DNA of 64,000 bases, from positions 91,611 to 155,610 of the forward strand of contig QNQO01002075.1 in the NCBI GenBank assembly GCA_003290165.1. The letters are read 5' to 3'. Source of the stretch: Berberis thunbergii (taxonomy: Eukaryota > Streptophyta > Magnoliopsida > Ranunculales > Berberidaceae). The translations under genes and the position numbers were made by a program. This document shows positions 1 to 11,284 of the stretch, piece by piece. The number at the start of each line of letters is the position of its first letter. The first letter of the stretch is position 1. The notes below the pieces were generated by a model. The model had not been told where the DNA came from, did no database searches, and saw only the letters and a list, made by a program, of their open reading frames with translations.

Positions 1-682
1 ATGTTTGGTTCAAACCACAAGTTGGCAATATGGGTTACTCCAAATAGCTATCTTCCTTACCTATATTATGTTGTTAACCCACAGTTGTGCTTTTTCAGTG
101 GCATCTCCTAGTATCCTAAGGTATTATGCATGTCTCTTAATTTTTTGCTAGTGGAGTATGAATTGTGCGATATACATTACAAGTTTGACACATAAGTTTT
201 GCATTGCAGGTTACAGTTCCTTGGTTTTCTATCTTCAACATTATTTACATTTCTTCCTGTCTCTAACATTTGTTTGAAGCCTTATGTATTAGTGGATCAG
301 TCAAGCTATGGTGGTACAAATATAGAATTTCAATGATTAAGTTAGTGACAACATAATTCTTGGGATGTGTATATATCTTTATAAAATGAATTGGAAGAAA
401 CTGATTCTGAAAGTTTAATTCTTCTCGATACAAAGTTGTGTGGTTGCATACTCCTAGGTCTGATTATGAAAGAAGACGAACTGAGAGCACATGTTGGCTC
501 ACCGTGAACTAATTGTAAGACGCCATTGCATGGGATGTTGTGTGGTTTTTTTACTTTTTCTAATAATTGGTTTGATATTACGTGCATATATGAAACCACA
601 TTGTTTTTTATATTGTGGTAACCATTTTTATTTGTATGTGCAGGCCTACAAGTTCGGATGTAATTTTCCCTGGACAACCACT
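1..682. other. No gene recognised
   Basis: AT-rich sequence with only short, unconvincing open frames. The CCT5-like homology starts abruptly at about 683, and nothing upstream matches the N-terminal half of that protein. No repeat or transposon end was recognised. Confidence 0.5.
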
Positions 683-1665
683 TATTAAAGTAGAAGAAAA
701 AGTAAGAGGAAGTTGGAAGATACATAGCTAATTTATGGGATTCTTGTTGACAAAGACATGAGCCATCCACAAATGCAAAAATGGCTATTTTGACTTGCCC
801 ATTTGAGCCACCGAAGCCCAAGACCAAGCATAAGGTTGACATCGGCATTGTCGAGGGGTTCTAGACTTTGCGAGAACATGAAGTGAAGTACTTTGATGAC
901 ATGGTTCAAAAGTGCAAGGATGTTGGCACAATCCTAGTTATCTGTCGTGGGGGTTTTGACAATGAAGCAAACCATCATATGATGCATAGGAACTTATCAG
1001 CGGTCAGATGGGTCCAGAAAAGTAGAACTGAAGCTGATTGTGATTGCAACAGGTGGGAGAATTATGCCAAGGTTCAGGAGTTTACTCCAGAAAAACTTGG
1101 CAAGGCTGGTTTAGTAAGAGAAAAAGCATTTGGAACAACGAAAAATTGAATGCTTTATATTGAACATTGTGCAAATTCAAGGGCTGTTACCATATTCATT
1201 TGTGGGGTAACAAGATGATGACAGAGGGACTAAACACAGTATACATGATGCTTTATGCGTGGCAAGGAATCCCATTCGTAACAACTCCGCCGCCTATGGT
1301 GGTGGGTTAGATGAGATATCTTGCTCCATTGTTGTAGAGACAATTGCTAATAAATATCCTGGAGTTGAGCAATATGAAATAATGGCATTCGTAGGTGTTT
1401 TGGATTATGTACCAATGGTTTTGGATGAGAATAGTGGACTTCAACCCATTGAAACACTATATGTTGTCAAATCACAGCTCTTTGGCAGAGATCAAGGAGA
1501 ACAATCCATGCTCTGGGATTGATTGCAATGATATTAGGAGAAATGACATGCTAGAGTTGAATGTTTTTGAGACCCTCATAGGTAAACAACAATAGATCTT
1601 GTTGGCTACATAGGTTGTAAAGATGATTATGTATATTGATGATGTGATTTATCCAACTGAATTAT
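683..1665 (+). pseudogene. CCT5: CCT5 (TCP-1 epsilon) processed pseudogene, 5'-truncated
   Basis: CCT5 is a subunit of the cytosolic chaperonin TRiC/CCT, which folds actin and tubulin. The stretch reads as its C-terminal 60 percent or so without any intron. It starts with LIKVE at about 683, then has DKDMSHPQM (near 750), [19 protein letters not shown] (781-843), KYFDDMVQKCKD, FTPEKLGKAGLVREK, MLYIEHCANS (from 1150), a YGGG stretch in the ATP-site region, [16 protein letters not shown] and [11 protein letters not shown], ending near IDDVI at about 1645. It is broken by an in-frame TAG at 862, a TGA at 1147 and frameshifts near 705, 770, 1205 and 1485. Part of the central apical region is diverged. 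Intronless homology across normally intron-split exons indicates a reverse-transcribed copy, though no poly(A) tail is visible. The family call is firm; the retrocopy origin is inferred. Confidence 0.88.
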
Positions 1666-2049
1666 GATCAATGAGGTGGTGATATCTATCTCCATCCAAA
1701 ATTTTGTTCTTCTTGTATAGAATTGTCAGTATTCACATCTCACGCATTAGTTTATATTCACTATGAATTTGAAGCCTTGACCTTTGTGATACAATTGTAT
1801 GCTGATGGCACATCCTAATAATTACAGTGATTTTAGCACTGGAAGGTCTTTCCCTAGCTTGAAAAATGCATGTTGCTTATGAAACAATTGCTGACTTATA
1901 TGGGTGTTTTAATACTGACTATTAAGAAGTGCTTTAAGTTGTAAGGTGAATAGTTGAATGGCTTGAGCTATCCATACCTACACACACACACACACACACA
2001 CAAAAATAATAATAAATAAATATATATATTATTTTTTAATTTTTTTAAT
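1666..2049. other. Non-coding, with a dinucleotide tract
   Basis: No gene is recognised. The stretch contains a CA microsatellite at about 1980-2002, followed by a short AT-rich tract. Confidence 0.5.
1980..2002. repeat. (CA)n microsatellite
   Basis: About eleven perfect CA units, followed directly by an AT-rich tract. Confidence 0.95.
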
Positions 2050-2342
2050 TTTAGCTAATAATTTGACGACGTGCATTTGATGTTGTTGTTTTCAAAAAGG
2101 CGTCGTGCATTACATGCCCTCAACAATTTGTTAAGTCTTGACCAGCACGCCATAATTCATCAGATACGTTTTGCACAACGACATTTAAGGCACGTCAACC
2201 TATAAAGACATGATTCGATGACGCAAAATGCATGTCATAGAAGGCAACAGACCTATTGATTCTTCGACATGCAGATGGACGTCATCATAAACATTAGATG
2301 ACATGCAGTGAACGTCATAATATCCTATATATGTTGTAGTGC
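2050..2342 (-). mobile_element. CACTA-type terminus (remnant)
   Basis: Read on the minus strand, the segment starts at 2342 with CACTACAACATATATAGG, the form expected of a CACTA/EnSpm end. It continues into closely spaced short motifs (variants of TGACGT and ATGCA) that resemble subterminal repeats. No partner end was found upstream, so only one end appears to survive, inserted at the edge of the Gypsy relic that begins at 2343. Confidence 0.5.
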
Positions 2343-2530
2343 TCGAATGGTGCCTACTGCCTGGTTGGTAAGGTACATGATACATTGGTGCAAAGTAGAA
2401 ATTGTCCCCTCCATCTGGTGGAGCCAAGATCTTCCCAGGATGATGTTGTAGGTGGATGGGGCATCAAGCACCATGAACTTCTGGAACATGACATTATGAA
2501 GTTGTGGTGTTCCCGTTACTACTGTCAATT
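2343..2530 (-). pseudogene. Retroviral-type aspartic protease-like fragment (copy A)
   Basis: On the minus strand an open frame carries FQKFMVLDAPSTYNIILGR followed by SWLHQMEGTIS. This is the typical region after the protease active site in plant Gypsy polyproteins (a VxDxxSxYNxIxGRxxLH pattern). The catalytic DSG/DTG segment would lie upstream in a disrupted stretch and is not confidently seen. A CCHC-like segment (CSFHKDNDHGIENYKN) with altered ligands lies near 3080-3030. The same block recurs at 15370-15460. Confidence 0.7.
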
Positions 2531-3299
2531 AGATCTTCCCTATAGTGAATCATTTCTCCCCACTGAACTATACCATGGGGTGACTAGTGGGAATTAGAAT
2601 CTTCCTTTAGTTGCATGTTGCAGAACACGTTGAGAATAGACATTCAAGGAGCTCCCGGTGCCTATGAAGGATCTTTTTTCTTCCCACACTCCTATGAAGA
2701 CCGAAATTACCAGGGTGTCGTTATACGAAGATTGGACGCCCTATGGTCTTTATCCATGAAAGTCAGGGACATGATCGAGCTCTTGACACAAGCGTGTTGC
2801 ACCTGTTGGTCTTTGTAGGTCGACCGAATTTGCATTTCGTGGAGCACCCTTTTTCTGGACCTGTTGGATGTTCAGCTTCCGAGCACACTTCGTGTAAAAA
2901 TATACAACGTCCACCACCTTGTCTTCAATTTTTTTGACGACTTGTTCTCCTTTTTCGTCCAGTTTTGTTTCTCATCTGGGCTCAAGAATTTATTGAGTTT
3001 CCCCTCTTGATCCAGTGCTCGATCTCGTATATGAGATTCTTGTAGTTTTCGATACCATGGTCGTTGTCCTTGTGAAAGGAGCAATATTTTCCATTGTTTC
3101 ATTGTGAGGGATCTCCTCGAAGTTTGGCATGCCACTTCACTTCTCCCCAATTCTTATTGGTATTGAGGATATCGGACATGATGGAGTTGAGATGAGTGAA
3201 GGATTGGGAGGCGACGTAGCCGAAATCCTTATCTTGCCTCGTGCGACCAGAGTCCAACTTGTTCTCATTCCACTTCCTTTTATTTATGTCATCGTCCTC

Positions 3300-4321
3300 T
3301 TACTTATTTGTCTCATTCTTGTTTCTAGGAACAGATGGTTTAGCTTTTGCTTCCTTTTTGGTGGACAACATCTCATCGAAAGTGATGTATTTCTAGAGAC
3401 TTTTTAGTAAGTCTACCTTGTCAGTTGGAGGCTCCAGAGTGAGGAAGTGTAGAACTTGCCTCTCATCTTACCAAGGTGAAGGTTGTAATAGAGATGTCAT
3501 CGTTGCCGCCATCGATGAGGATTAACTCATCGTTGAAGTGTGTGATGTACTGCCTCAATGTCTCATTCGACTTCTATTTGAGGGTGAACATGTAATGCGA
3601 GCCCTTCATGATCCATTGCCTGCCGACAAAGCGGGTGAGAAACGCTTTGACCAGCACCCGAAATGAGTCATTGGACTTCAGAGGGAGATTGGGAACCAGA
3701 TCAGTGTTGACTTCTTAAGGCTAGTAAGGAATGATCGGCACATTACTGCTTCAGATCCTTTTTTGAGTGTAATAACGTAACTGATTGGACAATTCTATTG
3801 TCCCGTCATAAAACTCCAACTTTGGCGGGCTAAATTTCTTCGGCAGTGCCTCGTTCATGATGTGATCCATGAACCGGCCGGGGGGGGGGGACGGTGAGGT
3901 TGTACAACACGTCTGGATTGGCAGGCCCAAGCCGGAGAGGGCTCTACGATACAAGTTTGTCGACCCTAGACGCTGGGTCTCCGTTGCCTGCTCTTCCACC
4001 CTTAGTCCACTAAGAGCTGACAGGGACAAAGTGCCTCTCCTGAACATGTTCTCTAGTGTTTTCTGGGGACGAACCTCGTCGTGGCTCCATGTCTCCTTTG
4101 TTGGGTGGAGGGTTCCACTAAGTGAGTATCTCAACCGCTCGTGCGATTTGCTGCACTTGAGTTGATAGTAGATCCACCCTAGGCCCATCGTGGCTACTGT
4201 CGGCATGGGGTTCGAGGTTGTTTCCCCGTGGTGCCAGTGCCATTGGAGCTGGCGGCGCTCCGTCAGTTCGAGCTTTCGAGGGCTCAATGATGTCTCCATT
4301 ATTGCGAGATCGTGTGGTCAC
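3300..4321 (-). pseudogene. Gypsy gag, degenerate (copy A)
   Basis: Gag is the structural protein that packages retrotransposon RNA. The first frame starts at 4321 (MTTRSRNNG). After frameshifts the conserved block FMDHIMNEALPKKF, PPKLEFYDGT is readable at about 3880-3790, the usual start of the plant Gypsy retrotrans_gag domain. Further on come FLTRFVGRQ-like and HFNDELILIDGG-like stretches (3650-3520), which match copy B residue by residue. Stops and frameshifts interrupt every domain. Confidence 0.75.
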
Positions 4322-4389
4322 TATCTTTCTAAAATGTAAGGAACGGTGATGTCATCGTTTTCTTAGGAACTTTGTTGTTCCCCACTGAT

Positions 4390-5018
4390 GACGATGTAGT
4401 CGAATCATGTTCTCCTTGACCTTGACCTGCACAGGGAACACACGTGATCCAAAGACCACCGTTGTGGCGGCCGATGGCACTCTGATGCTTAAGCCAGACA
4501 AGGCTTTAGAATGTGTCATTCTGTAAATTGGGTTATGTAGCGTACCTTTGTTTATCAACCTTGTGACCTATTTATCATGGAGAGTCCTTGTTCGGCTAGG
4601 CCTTTGGTGGCATAGTTTAAGGAAATATATCTTACTGGAGATCCTTTCTTAGCTAGGAGTCGTCTACGTAGGAGAGTTTTCATACACGACTTGTGCTCAT
4701 AAATCTGCAAGAGATTCTTCCCTTGTGGAATGTTGTCCATGAAAGGGAGTTTCCATGCACGACTTATATTTCAGTATTTGTTTCCTAGTCGAAATCAATG
4801 TGTTGATGGCTTGCCCGTCTTAGATCAATCTCCCAAATACTAGCCTTATTAGGTCTAGGGTATTGGGCTTGACCATGTGACGCATGAGCTTATTTGGGCG
4901 CTCTTGTTTGGGTCCATCTTCCTTGACCTTGCCTCGGTGGGCTTCGTGTGGTCTGGGCTTTGCAAGATTAGGCATGCAGTTAGGCTCACTTTGCTCTGTT
5001 GATGAGATTGTCATGACA
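4390..5018 (-). repeat. LTR of Gypsy copy A
   Basis: On the minus strand it starts TGTCATGACA and ends near GATTCGACTACA. It aligns along its length with 12876-13512. Shared landmarks are CTAATAAG, AAGACGGGCAAG-like, GACTAGGAAAC, ATAAGTCGTGCAT and CCCTGTGCAGGT. A TATA-like ATAAATAGG lies near 4570. Boundaries are set by comparing the two copies, since no second LTR of this copy is present. Confidence 0.7.
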
Positions 5019-5057
5019 CGTGTACGGCACGATTAGTGGATTGTTTGGTTTATCATC

Positions 5058-5082
5058 AATAATAATAATAATAATAATAATA

Positions 5083-5139
<57 letters not shown>
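5058..5139. repeat. (AAT)n microsatellite
   Basis: About 27 AAT units with one TAG interruption, lying just outside the LTR end of Gypsy copy A. Confidence 0.95.
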
Positions 5140-7140
5140 TAATTAATTACATGCATGGGAAAAGTAAAGGTGAAGAAAGACGGCAAAAAGAATAAAAAAA
5201 ATTAGAATTAACAAATGACAAAAGAAAAACCTAGCCAGTTCCGCCATGATCCTAACCCAAGTCTAAGGAGAAAGCATAGAGCAGCTTGTTCTATGTATCG
5301 AGTACACCGAGCAAGCACCAATGACAACAATCTTGATATGTTTCAGCTGCACGCTTTTCTTCTGGAGTTTTGTATTCTTTTCTGTAAATTAAAGGGTGTG
5401 CATTCTTTCTATAGTTTGTAAGATTACTGATATACCCATCAATGATGAAAGCTTTGTGGCATTGATGCCGTGAGTTCCATTGTCCCCCTCTGCATTAAAA
5501 AAATAAAGTATAAAAATAACATAAGCTTGGGTATTAAAGCAAGGGTGCTAGTTCCTTTTCACTTTTCTTTTTCTTTTATTATTTTTTCCAAAATACTAGA
5601 AAATAAGGTTTTAATCAGGATGATGTGGCGTGATCTTGACAGAATGATGAAGTCCCCAAAGTATTTATGTATATCACAAAGTTTGTAAAAACATCCTTTG
5701 ATGATGCCATACATCCCGACTGTTAAACCCAATTCCTTAGCCTCACTCACTTTTTTTTTTCTCAACCGCTTGGGTAAAGAATTTGTTTTCTCAAGTACTC
5801 TAACGCATCAAAAGTGTCATAATATGTATCCACTTTTTCGTGTTTGATCTTCCCAGCCCTGCCTCCGAGAATGCAATATTGACAACTTTGAGGAAAACGA
5901 ATTTAGAACAGCTTGATAATAACTCCCTCAACCTTTTCTCCTCCTTACGCATTTGCCCCCATCTTCTCTTCTCTTCTCTTCATCCAGCTCTCATCTGTAC
6001 TCTCTGCAGTTGCAGATATAATTTTCACTCTCCCATCAATTCTCCTTCGCTCGCATAAGTTCTCTTAGCGTCTCTTCCTCCCTTCGCCACTATTGAAGAG
6101 TGATTTGAGCTTTGTCAAGCACAAGAATTGGGGAGAAGATGTGCCCTTGGTTTATCCGGTTTTGTCTAAATTGAGAAAATCAATTAGTAATTGAAATTTT
6201 GGGATCATGATTGGGGGTAGGGAAGACATTAATTCCTCTTGAAAAATCAGAAACGTATGGGATCAAAATCCAATAGTAAAATGTGTTTCATCTCCAGTTA
6301 GTTCTTTTTGTGCAAAACCCTTTCATGTATGTATTAGTTTCTAATTCACATTGAAGAATTTATGTAACGTTGACTTATTGTTTTCAATTGATGTGATGTG
6401 TTAGTGTAAAGTCTTTTCTTCAGTCTTCACAATTTTTTTCATTCCTTTCCACTCATAATGAAATTGGAAGAGGAAAAACTACTAATAAAGAGGGGGATTA
6501 TACTGGTTTGTGCAGGTGTTGTGATGTTTTAAATCTTGGTTGTTAATGGTCACCCAAGCTTGGTTGTTGTGAAGGATAGTGTTTGAAATTTAAAGCTTGG
6601 TTGAAGTGTTGTGTAAGAATAGTATTGGAAATGTGCAGTATTGATGCTCTGGTTTTAAGGTTTACTTGCATCAGATGATGTCGTAGTGGTGTTTTACCTA
6701 TGCCTGTGCCTGTTTCTGGATGGTATCCGACACATGATATCTCAAGTGGTAGATTGACTCATTTAATTTTTAAAACTCTCAAAATTTTGTTGCCAAACAG
6801 TGGGCTTTTCATCCACCTCGTTGGAATCGTTCATTCAGATGGTTGTTTTAAGCTTTTCCTTTAGTGGTTGGTTATGCTAACTGTTATAAATGAAGGAGGA
6901 ACTCACATTCGGCAACAGCGAGGTAGAGTAAACGAATGGCAACGACGAGGTGGAGGAGATGAACAGTTCCACTGTGTGGTTTCCTCTTCCAGTGCTATAC
7001 GTTGTTATTTTTTCAACCCTAAAATTTTTAAGTCTTGCTTAGCTACAAGTTTTTGAGAGTTTTGAAAATCAAATACCTCTTCATGCCAAGTCAGAGAGCA
7101 TTTGCCATGTACCATCCAGGCACAAAACAGGCACCGTAGA
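5140..7140. other. AT-rich non-coding stretch
   Basis: Only short open frames of up to 72 codons, none resembling a known family. The pyrimidine-rich segment at 5930-6090 resembles a plant 5' leader, but no coding exon that fits it was found downstream. Nothing else is supported. Confidence 0.4.
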
Positions 7141-7194
7141 AGAGCTATTTACTTGAGCACGAGATGTTGCAACCATAACAACTAAATACGTTTA

Positions 7195-8530
7195 GGCGGC
7201 GACTACACCACACCACCATTTCCTCTCTCTCACACCATTCTACTCTCTCACACCACCTACTTTCTTTCTCACGCCACCATACTTTCTCACACCACCTATA
7301 TAAACAAAAACCATCAATTGTTTTCCTCTCACCATTCAAATCGACGATGGTTCCTTCCTCCCCCGTTCGAAATCTTTTGCAAATCTCTTCCAAATCTCTT
7401 TTAAATTTCCCCCTACACTCAAATCTCTTGCAAATCTCCTCTTTCTCCCTTGAAAACTCTTAAAATACCCTCAAAGTTAAAACTCTTAAACCTAAACTCA
7501 ATAAATATGCATAACTTACATAACAGAGAAACTCAAACTCAAAATGAAAAAAAATGCAAAACAATGTAGCTTTCAACCAATTTAAACCCTCAATTGAGAT
7601 CAATTCTCAACCTTATCAAAACACAAATATTGTAATACTCTTAGTTACCTAATAAACACAACTTGAATCACTTGAAAATGTTTTAAAATTAGCAAGTTAT
7701 GGTCATTTTACTAAAATCGCGTAATGAAAACGGGATAGTGCTCTTGACTTTTGGCCAACTTATGTCCTCGATCGAACACATAAAGGAACCTAATGTCAAC
7801 AACACAAAATCTGAGATACCCCGCAATGCACTTTGCGAACAGAATTTGTTTTGCACAGATTGCGCGACTTTAGTAAAATGACCATAACGTGCTCATTTCA
7901 AAACATTTTCAAGTGATTCAAGTTGTGTTTATTAGATAACGCAGAGTACTGTAACTTTTATGTTTTGATCAACTTGACAATCGGTCTCGATCGAGCACAT
8001 AAGTTGCCCTAATGTCAGGAACACTATCCCATTTTATTTTTCGGAGAGGTTTACGCGACTTTAGTAAAATGACCATAACTTGCTTATTTCAAAACATTTT
8101 CAAGTGATTCAAATTGTGTTTATTAGATAACTCGTAGTACTACATGTTTATGTTTGATCAACTTGAGAATCAGTCTCGATCGAGCACATAAGTTGGACGA
8201 AAATCAAGAACCCTATCTTGTTTTCATTGCAAGACAATTTTGTGTGACTTTAGTAAAATGATCATAACTTGCTCATTTCAAAACATTTTAAAGTGATTCA
8301 AGTTGCGTTTATTAGATAACTCATAGTACTACAACTTTCATGTTTTGATAAACTTGAGAATTGGTCTAAATTGTGGGTTTATATGGTCTAAAGTTACCCT
8401 ATTTTGCATTGTTTTTGTTTAGAGTTTGAATTTCTCTGTTATGCATATTATTGTTGATGTGAGAAAGTAAAAATAAAATAAAAACTCAATAATGAGGTGA
8501 GAAAGAAGAAATGGTGGTGTGGTGTACTCG
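7195..8530. mobile_element. Foldback element with internal tandem repeats
   Basis: The arms are inverted copies. ACTACACCACACCACCATTT near 7205 is mirrored by AAATGGTGGTGTGGTGTAC near 8510. The arm inner to it (AACAGAGAAACTCAAACTC near 7525) is mirrored by GAGTTTGAATTTCTCTGTT near 8425. Between the arms a unit of roughly 180 bp recurs at about 7860, 8040 and 8220, with an inverted unit at about 7620-7720. Each unit contains GACTTTAGTAAAATGACCAT and CTCGATCGAGCACATAAG. No protein is encoded. The size and long arms suit a non-autonomous Mutator-like or foldback transposon. The precise ends and a target duplication were not identified. Confidence 0.6.
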
Positions 8531-8889
8531 TTATCATGTGTCTAACTACACATGGTTTTTTCCTTGAGTCATTTTAGAGAAATTATATATTTTACTTGAA
8601 AATCTGTCCATTCTACCCCTCCAAAAAATAAGCATTTTCCATGTCACAATCAAACAACACAAGTGTAATCCATTCTAGTGCCTTAGAGAAATTATTTTTT
8701 TCTTCTACTTCCTTTCTACGTGATCAAAAAAACCCTGATGTCTTAAAATTCATGGAAGAGCATATGAGATGAGGAGGTATTGGATAGTTTATGCAATGAT
8801 TAATCACGATTAAGGTACAGGCTCTTGAAGTGAATCAAAAATTGAAAAAAAAGGTGCTAAAACTCAGCCTTGTTTACTCAAAAGAAAAA

Positions 8890-9960
8890 AAACCAAAAAA
8901 TGACTTTTAATGCATACTTTTTTCACAAAATAGATCATTTAGATATCGTAGTTAATGTAATGGCTAATTTGTACCTACTTTTATACTTTTATGACCAATA
9001 AACACTCTTTTATTAACCCAGGTTTAACTCATACAGTTATAGAACATCTTTATCCCTAAACAAATGAAAAGCCTAATTTTATACTTTTGTGCTCAACAAA
9101 GACTTTTTTTCTTAATAATCCTAATTTTTTTTACCCTTAACACTTCCCACGCCATGCCGTTGGTAGCTGTCGATATTAATGATTCTAATTATGAGCAACC
9201 AATTATAAGTTTTTATAAGTTTTCATTAACTGACAAGTTAATCACATTATTATGATAATGTTTGATAAACTTTTCATAATGTAGTTAATAAAATTAATTT
9301 TTCCACTATCAAAACTTGATTTCATATTCTTCAATGCATGTTCTTCAATGCATGAGAACCTGTAACGTAATATATATATATTTGCTATTTTGTCACAAGC
9401 TATCTACCACAGAGCATGATCATAGCCTCAGAGGTAAAATGTGAACCAATATTGACTAAGATAATTTTATGTAAACTAAATAGTGACAGAGAATCGAAGC
9501 AACCAATTATTGAAACAAAACAAATTGCTCTTCAAACTCAGATATACCTTCACAACCAGTCAAATCAAATACATTCAGAGTGACAAAGCATTCAAGGTTT
9601 AAAAATATACTAACATAAAAATATTAATGTAGCCATTTGTAGCTAACAAATGCCAAAAAATAATTGCTCAAAATGCATTTAATGAACAAGATAACATAAT
9701 AAACCAAAAAACAAAAAACAAAAAACAAAAAAATAATCATAAATAAAAAGTCTTTGTTGGTCACAAAAGTATATAAAATTAGGTTTTCTATTTGTTTAGG
9801 AAGGTTAAATATGTCCTATAAGTTTATGAGTTAATGAAATAATTCTTGTTGGTCATAAAAATATAAAATCAGGCACACATTAGCCATTACTTCAACTTCA
9901 GTATCTAAATTGTATATTTTGTGAAGAAAACAAAATAGGCCATAAAAGTCATTTTCTGAA
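8890..9960. mobile_element. Foldback (long inverted repeat) element
   Basis: An arm of about 220 bp at 8890-9115 is mirrored at 9745-9960. The left arm has ATGACTTTTAATGCATAC, CTTTTATGACCAATAA and CCTAATTTTATACTTTTGTG in that order. The reverse complement of the right arm has ATGACTTTTATGGCCTA, TTTTTATGACCAACAA and CCTAATTTTATATACTTTTG. The loop of about 630 bp is AT-rich and shows no gene. It is probably a miniature inverted-repeat element; no target duplication was established. Confidence 0.6.
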
Positions 9961-9977
9961 GAAAATAAAACCAGTGA

Positions 9978-10790
9978 TAGGGTTGAACAAATAAATGATC
10001 AAACCGATTGATATCGGTTTGGTTTTTTTTACGGATTGGATTCGGTTTTGTTTAGAAAATTGCAAAACCGATAAGTACGGTTCGATTTTTTATTTTAAAT
10101 TCAATAAAACCGAAAAACTGAACCGGATCGAAATACTTTAAATATTATTTTTATAATATAAAAAAATTATAAGTTTGACTTTGAAAATACAAAAGTATAT
10201 TAAGTATACTACATTATAAAATAACATTACTTTACTTTACTTTCTCAAGAAAAGCAATAAAAGTACATTACATTGTGAGTCCGTATTATATTACATTGAG
10301 ATGTCCTTATCAAGAAAAACAATAAAAGAGATACATTACTTTCACTCTATATTTCTTGAAAACCCCGCCTTTCTCCTTATTACATTAGATTGTGGACCCT
10401 AATTCACACTTTCCAATAAATTAACTTTACTTTATTATTTATTTTTATCTCTATTTTCCAATCAAATGATCACAATTACCCAACTATTTTGTGATCTGGT
10501 CACCCTCTCTTTTCAAAATACAAAAGTAAGTCAGAGTCTCTTTTGCTCTCTCTTATTTCTTCTCAGATGATCTCTCTCCCCTTCTTCATGTTTTTTTTCT
10601 TCTTCTTTTGTTTCTAATGAATTGGTTTTATAAACCGAACAAATCGAACAAACCAAAACACTTCGGATCGGTTCATGAATAATGCAGTTCGATTTCGATC
10701 TGAATTTCTTTGAAACCAACCTCATCGGTTCAGTTGGCGGTTTCAGCCTGAAATCGAACCGACGGGTCGGTTTTCAGCCATACCCGATGA
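9978..10790. mobile_element. Possible small transposon with AACCGA-rich ends
   Basis: Both ends are dense in the motif CGGTT/AACCG (9995-10130 and 10625-10785), in inverted orientation around an AT-rich core. The left end starts TAGGGTTGAACA; the right end, read in reverse, is ATCGGGTATGGCTGAAAACC. This layout is seen in non-autonomous hAT-like elements of plants. The terminal repeats match poorly and no 8-bp duplication is clear. Confidence 0.35.
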
Positions 10791-11284
10791 CTTGGCCAAG
10801 TCTGATTTGGGTTTTACTTATACCCTAAATACTGATTTGAACTAATGTATAATTTCTTCCCTTGGTTAATGGTCATTTATGTTATCGAAATTTCAAATCT
10901 CTTAATATTCCTTTTGCTAATTATGTGCTATTAAGAGTGGAATTTTTTTTTAATTTGTATATACCATCAAAAACTCGCTACTCGGCTCTCAACCGAGTCG
11001 TTACTGAATACCGACTAAACAACCCAGAGGAGGTATCCCATATTTAAAAAATTTTAAGGCAATGTCGTCACCCTATTTTTTGATAAACAAAACCATTGTA
11101 GAAACTCAATCTTTATTCTCTCAAACCCACAGAAACATTTTTGTGGCAATAATCAGAGCTGCACATGGATGTTCAAAATGGCACTAGCCTATCAATTAGA
11201 TTGGAGAAGATACAACAAGATTTATGGCATGATAATGTAGCATCAGATTATAACATAGAAAAGTGAAAGGCTATTCGAGGTATC
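10791..11284. other. No gene recognised
   Basis: AT-rich sequence between a putative transposon and the broken TBL gene. It may include the decayed 3' exon of that gene, but the DxxH motif expected there was not found. Confidence 0.4.

Larger units (their letters stand above)
2343..5018 (-). mobile_element. Ty3/Gypsy LTR retrotransposon relic, copy A
   Basis: Minus-strand element in the order LTR (5018-4390), gag (4321 to about 3300), a CCHC-like region (near 3080) and the start of an aspartic-protease-like region (2530-2343). No reverse transcriptase, integrase or second LTR is seen. It is broken by many stops and frameshifts and includes a run of about eleven Gs at 3880. The LTR, gag and protease segments match copy B at 12876-15920, which has the opposite orientation. 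Its 3' end is cut at 2342 by a CACTA terminus. Confidence 0.8.

Noticed and set aside
3869..4165. Plus-strand ORF of 98 codons
   Set aside because: Antisense shadow of the Gypsy gag, crossing the poly-G run at 3880 that probably shifts frames.
9064..9255. A 63-codon frame with a signal-peptide-like start
   Set aside because: Its first part lies within the inverted-repeat arm (8890-9115) and continues into the loop; the hydrophobic run comes from an AT-rich tract and there is no family match.
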